DNA of 15,287 nucleotides from TA-21 sp035620895 (GTDB lineage Archaea > Thermoproteota > Nitrososphaeria > Nitrososphaerales > Nitrososphaeraceae). Where the stretch lies: assembly GCA_035620895.1 (NCBI GenBank), contig DASPFY010000027.1, positions 1 to 15,287 on the forward strand, written 5' to 3'. Position 1 is the stretch's first letter, and every line of letters begins with the position of its first letter. The notes beneath the pieces were generated by a model. That model saw only the letters and a program-made list of their open reading frames with translations, made no database searches and was not told the DNA's origin. The position numbers were made by a program, and so were the translations under genes. This document shows positions 15,094 through 15,287 of this stretch, in pieces.

Positions 15094-15287
15094 ATGAATC
15101 GTACTTTAATACTGGCAAGCTCACTAGTAGCTAGCTTCTTGCTTGCAAGCAGTATTGCTTTGGTTCCGTATTTTTCAGGGAACAATGCGGTACATGCGCA
15201 GGAAACAGAAGATCAAGGACAAGGAGAGGTCAAACACGTAACCTTAATCGCATCAGAAAAAGAAGTTCAGGTAGCTCCTGATAACGC
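15094..15287 (+). CDS. Exported protein, possibly multicopper oxidase/NirK-like (partial)
   Basis: Only the first 64 codons are in the window. They encode a clear Sec signal peptide (MNRTLILASSLVASFLLASS, then IALVPYF... to AVHA-QE, with a likely cut after AHA/HAQ). A mature N-terminus follows, rich in Glu/Gln (QETEDQGQGEVKHVTLIASE), ending KEVQVAPDN. The VTLIA-x-E-x-(x)VQVAPDN pattern recalls the first cupredoxin strand of thaumarchaeal multicopper oxidases and copper nitrite reductases (NirK), which would act outside the membrane. The copper ligands lie beyond the edge, so export is well supported but the family is tentative. Its own TATA box at 15061-15070 and the AT-rich upstream region suggest a well-expressed, separately transcribed gene. 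Confidence 0.65.
   Translation, partial: MNRTLILASSLVASFLLASSIALVPYFSGNNAVHAQETEDQGQGEVKHVTLIASEKEVQVAPDN

Overview
This window looks like chromosomal DNA of an ammonia-oxidising archaeon of the Nitrososphaerota (Thaumarchaeota), probably the low-GC Nitrososphaera/Nitrosocosmicus side. The evidence is the low GC content, an Sm-like (LSm) protein, an archaeal-type valyl-tRNA synthetase and TATA boxes sitting about 26-29 bases upstream of many start codons (leaderless transcripts). Other support is frequent TTG and GTG starts, thaumarchaeal-looking roadblock-like small proteins, and a secreted protein at the right edge whose start resembles thaumarchaeal multicopper oxidase/NirK precursors. The lineage is inferred; no rRNA or amo gene is present.

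Layout. 1-844 (minus): the N-terminal 281 codons of an exported, Thr/Ser-rich protein. It carries a duplicated SHOCT-like helical segment and a nested repeat, (EVP)n separated by EANMTA, in which every long unit has an N-glycosylation sequon; it runs off the left edge. 1049-1297 (plus): a small one-TM protein gene that appears broken by one in-frame TGA. 1283-1867 (minus): 3-methyladenine DNA glycosylase I (tag). 1998-3590 (minus): a double-domain SagB/ThcOx-type nitroreductase. 3821-4015 (plus): a DUF1059 protein. 4285-4551 (plus): an Sm-like RNA-binding protein. 4694-5851 (minus): an aldo/keto reductase, divergent from 5931-6326.

5931-8235 (plus) holds four same-strand genes: two paralogous roadblock/LC7-like proteins flanking an unrecognised helical protein with a CASCH motif, then a TRIC-type membrane channel. 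8330-11722 (minus) is valS followed 21 bases later by a zinc-type medium-chain dehydrogenase, probably one transcript. 11867-12676 (minus) encodes a QueD/PTPS-type pterin synthase with an extra N-terminal domain that resembles a PD-(D/E)XK nuclease fold. Divergent from it, 12810-13562 (plus) is a free-standing asparagine-synthetase-like PP-loop synthetase. Its stop codon overlaps that of the convergent purB (13559-14926, minus). 15094 to the right edge (plus) is the beginning of an exported, probably copper-containing protein.

Most genes are single housekeeping or accessory units with their own promoters. The less ordinary parts are the glycosylation-sequon repeat protein, the nuclease-like/QueD fusion next to the PP-loop synthetase, the roadblock/CASCH cluster and the TGA-interrupted membrane ORF.
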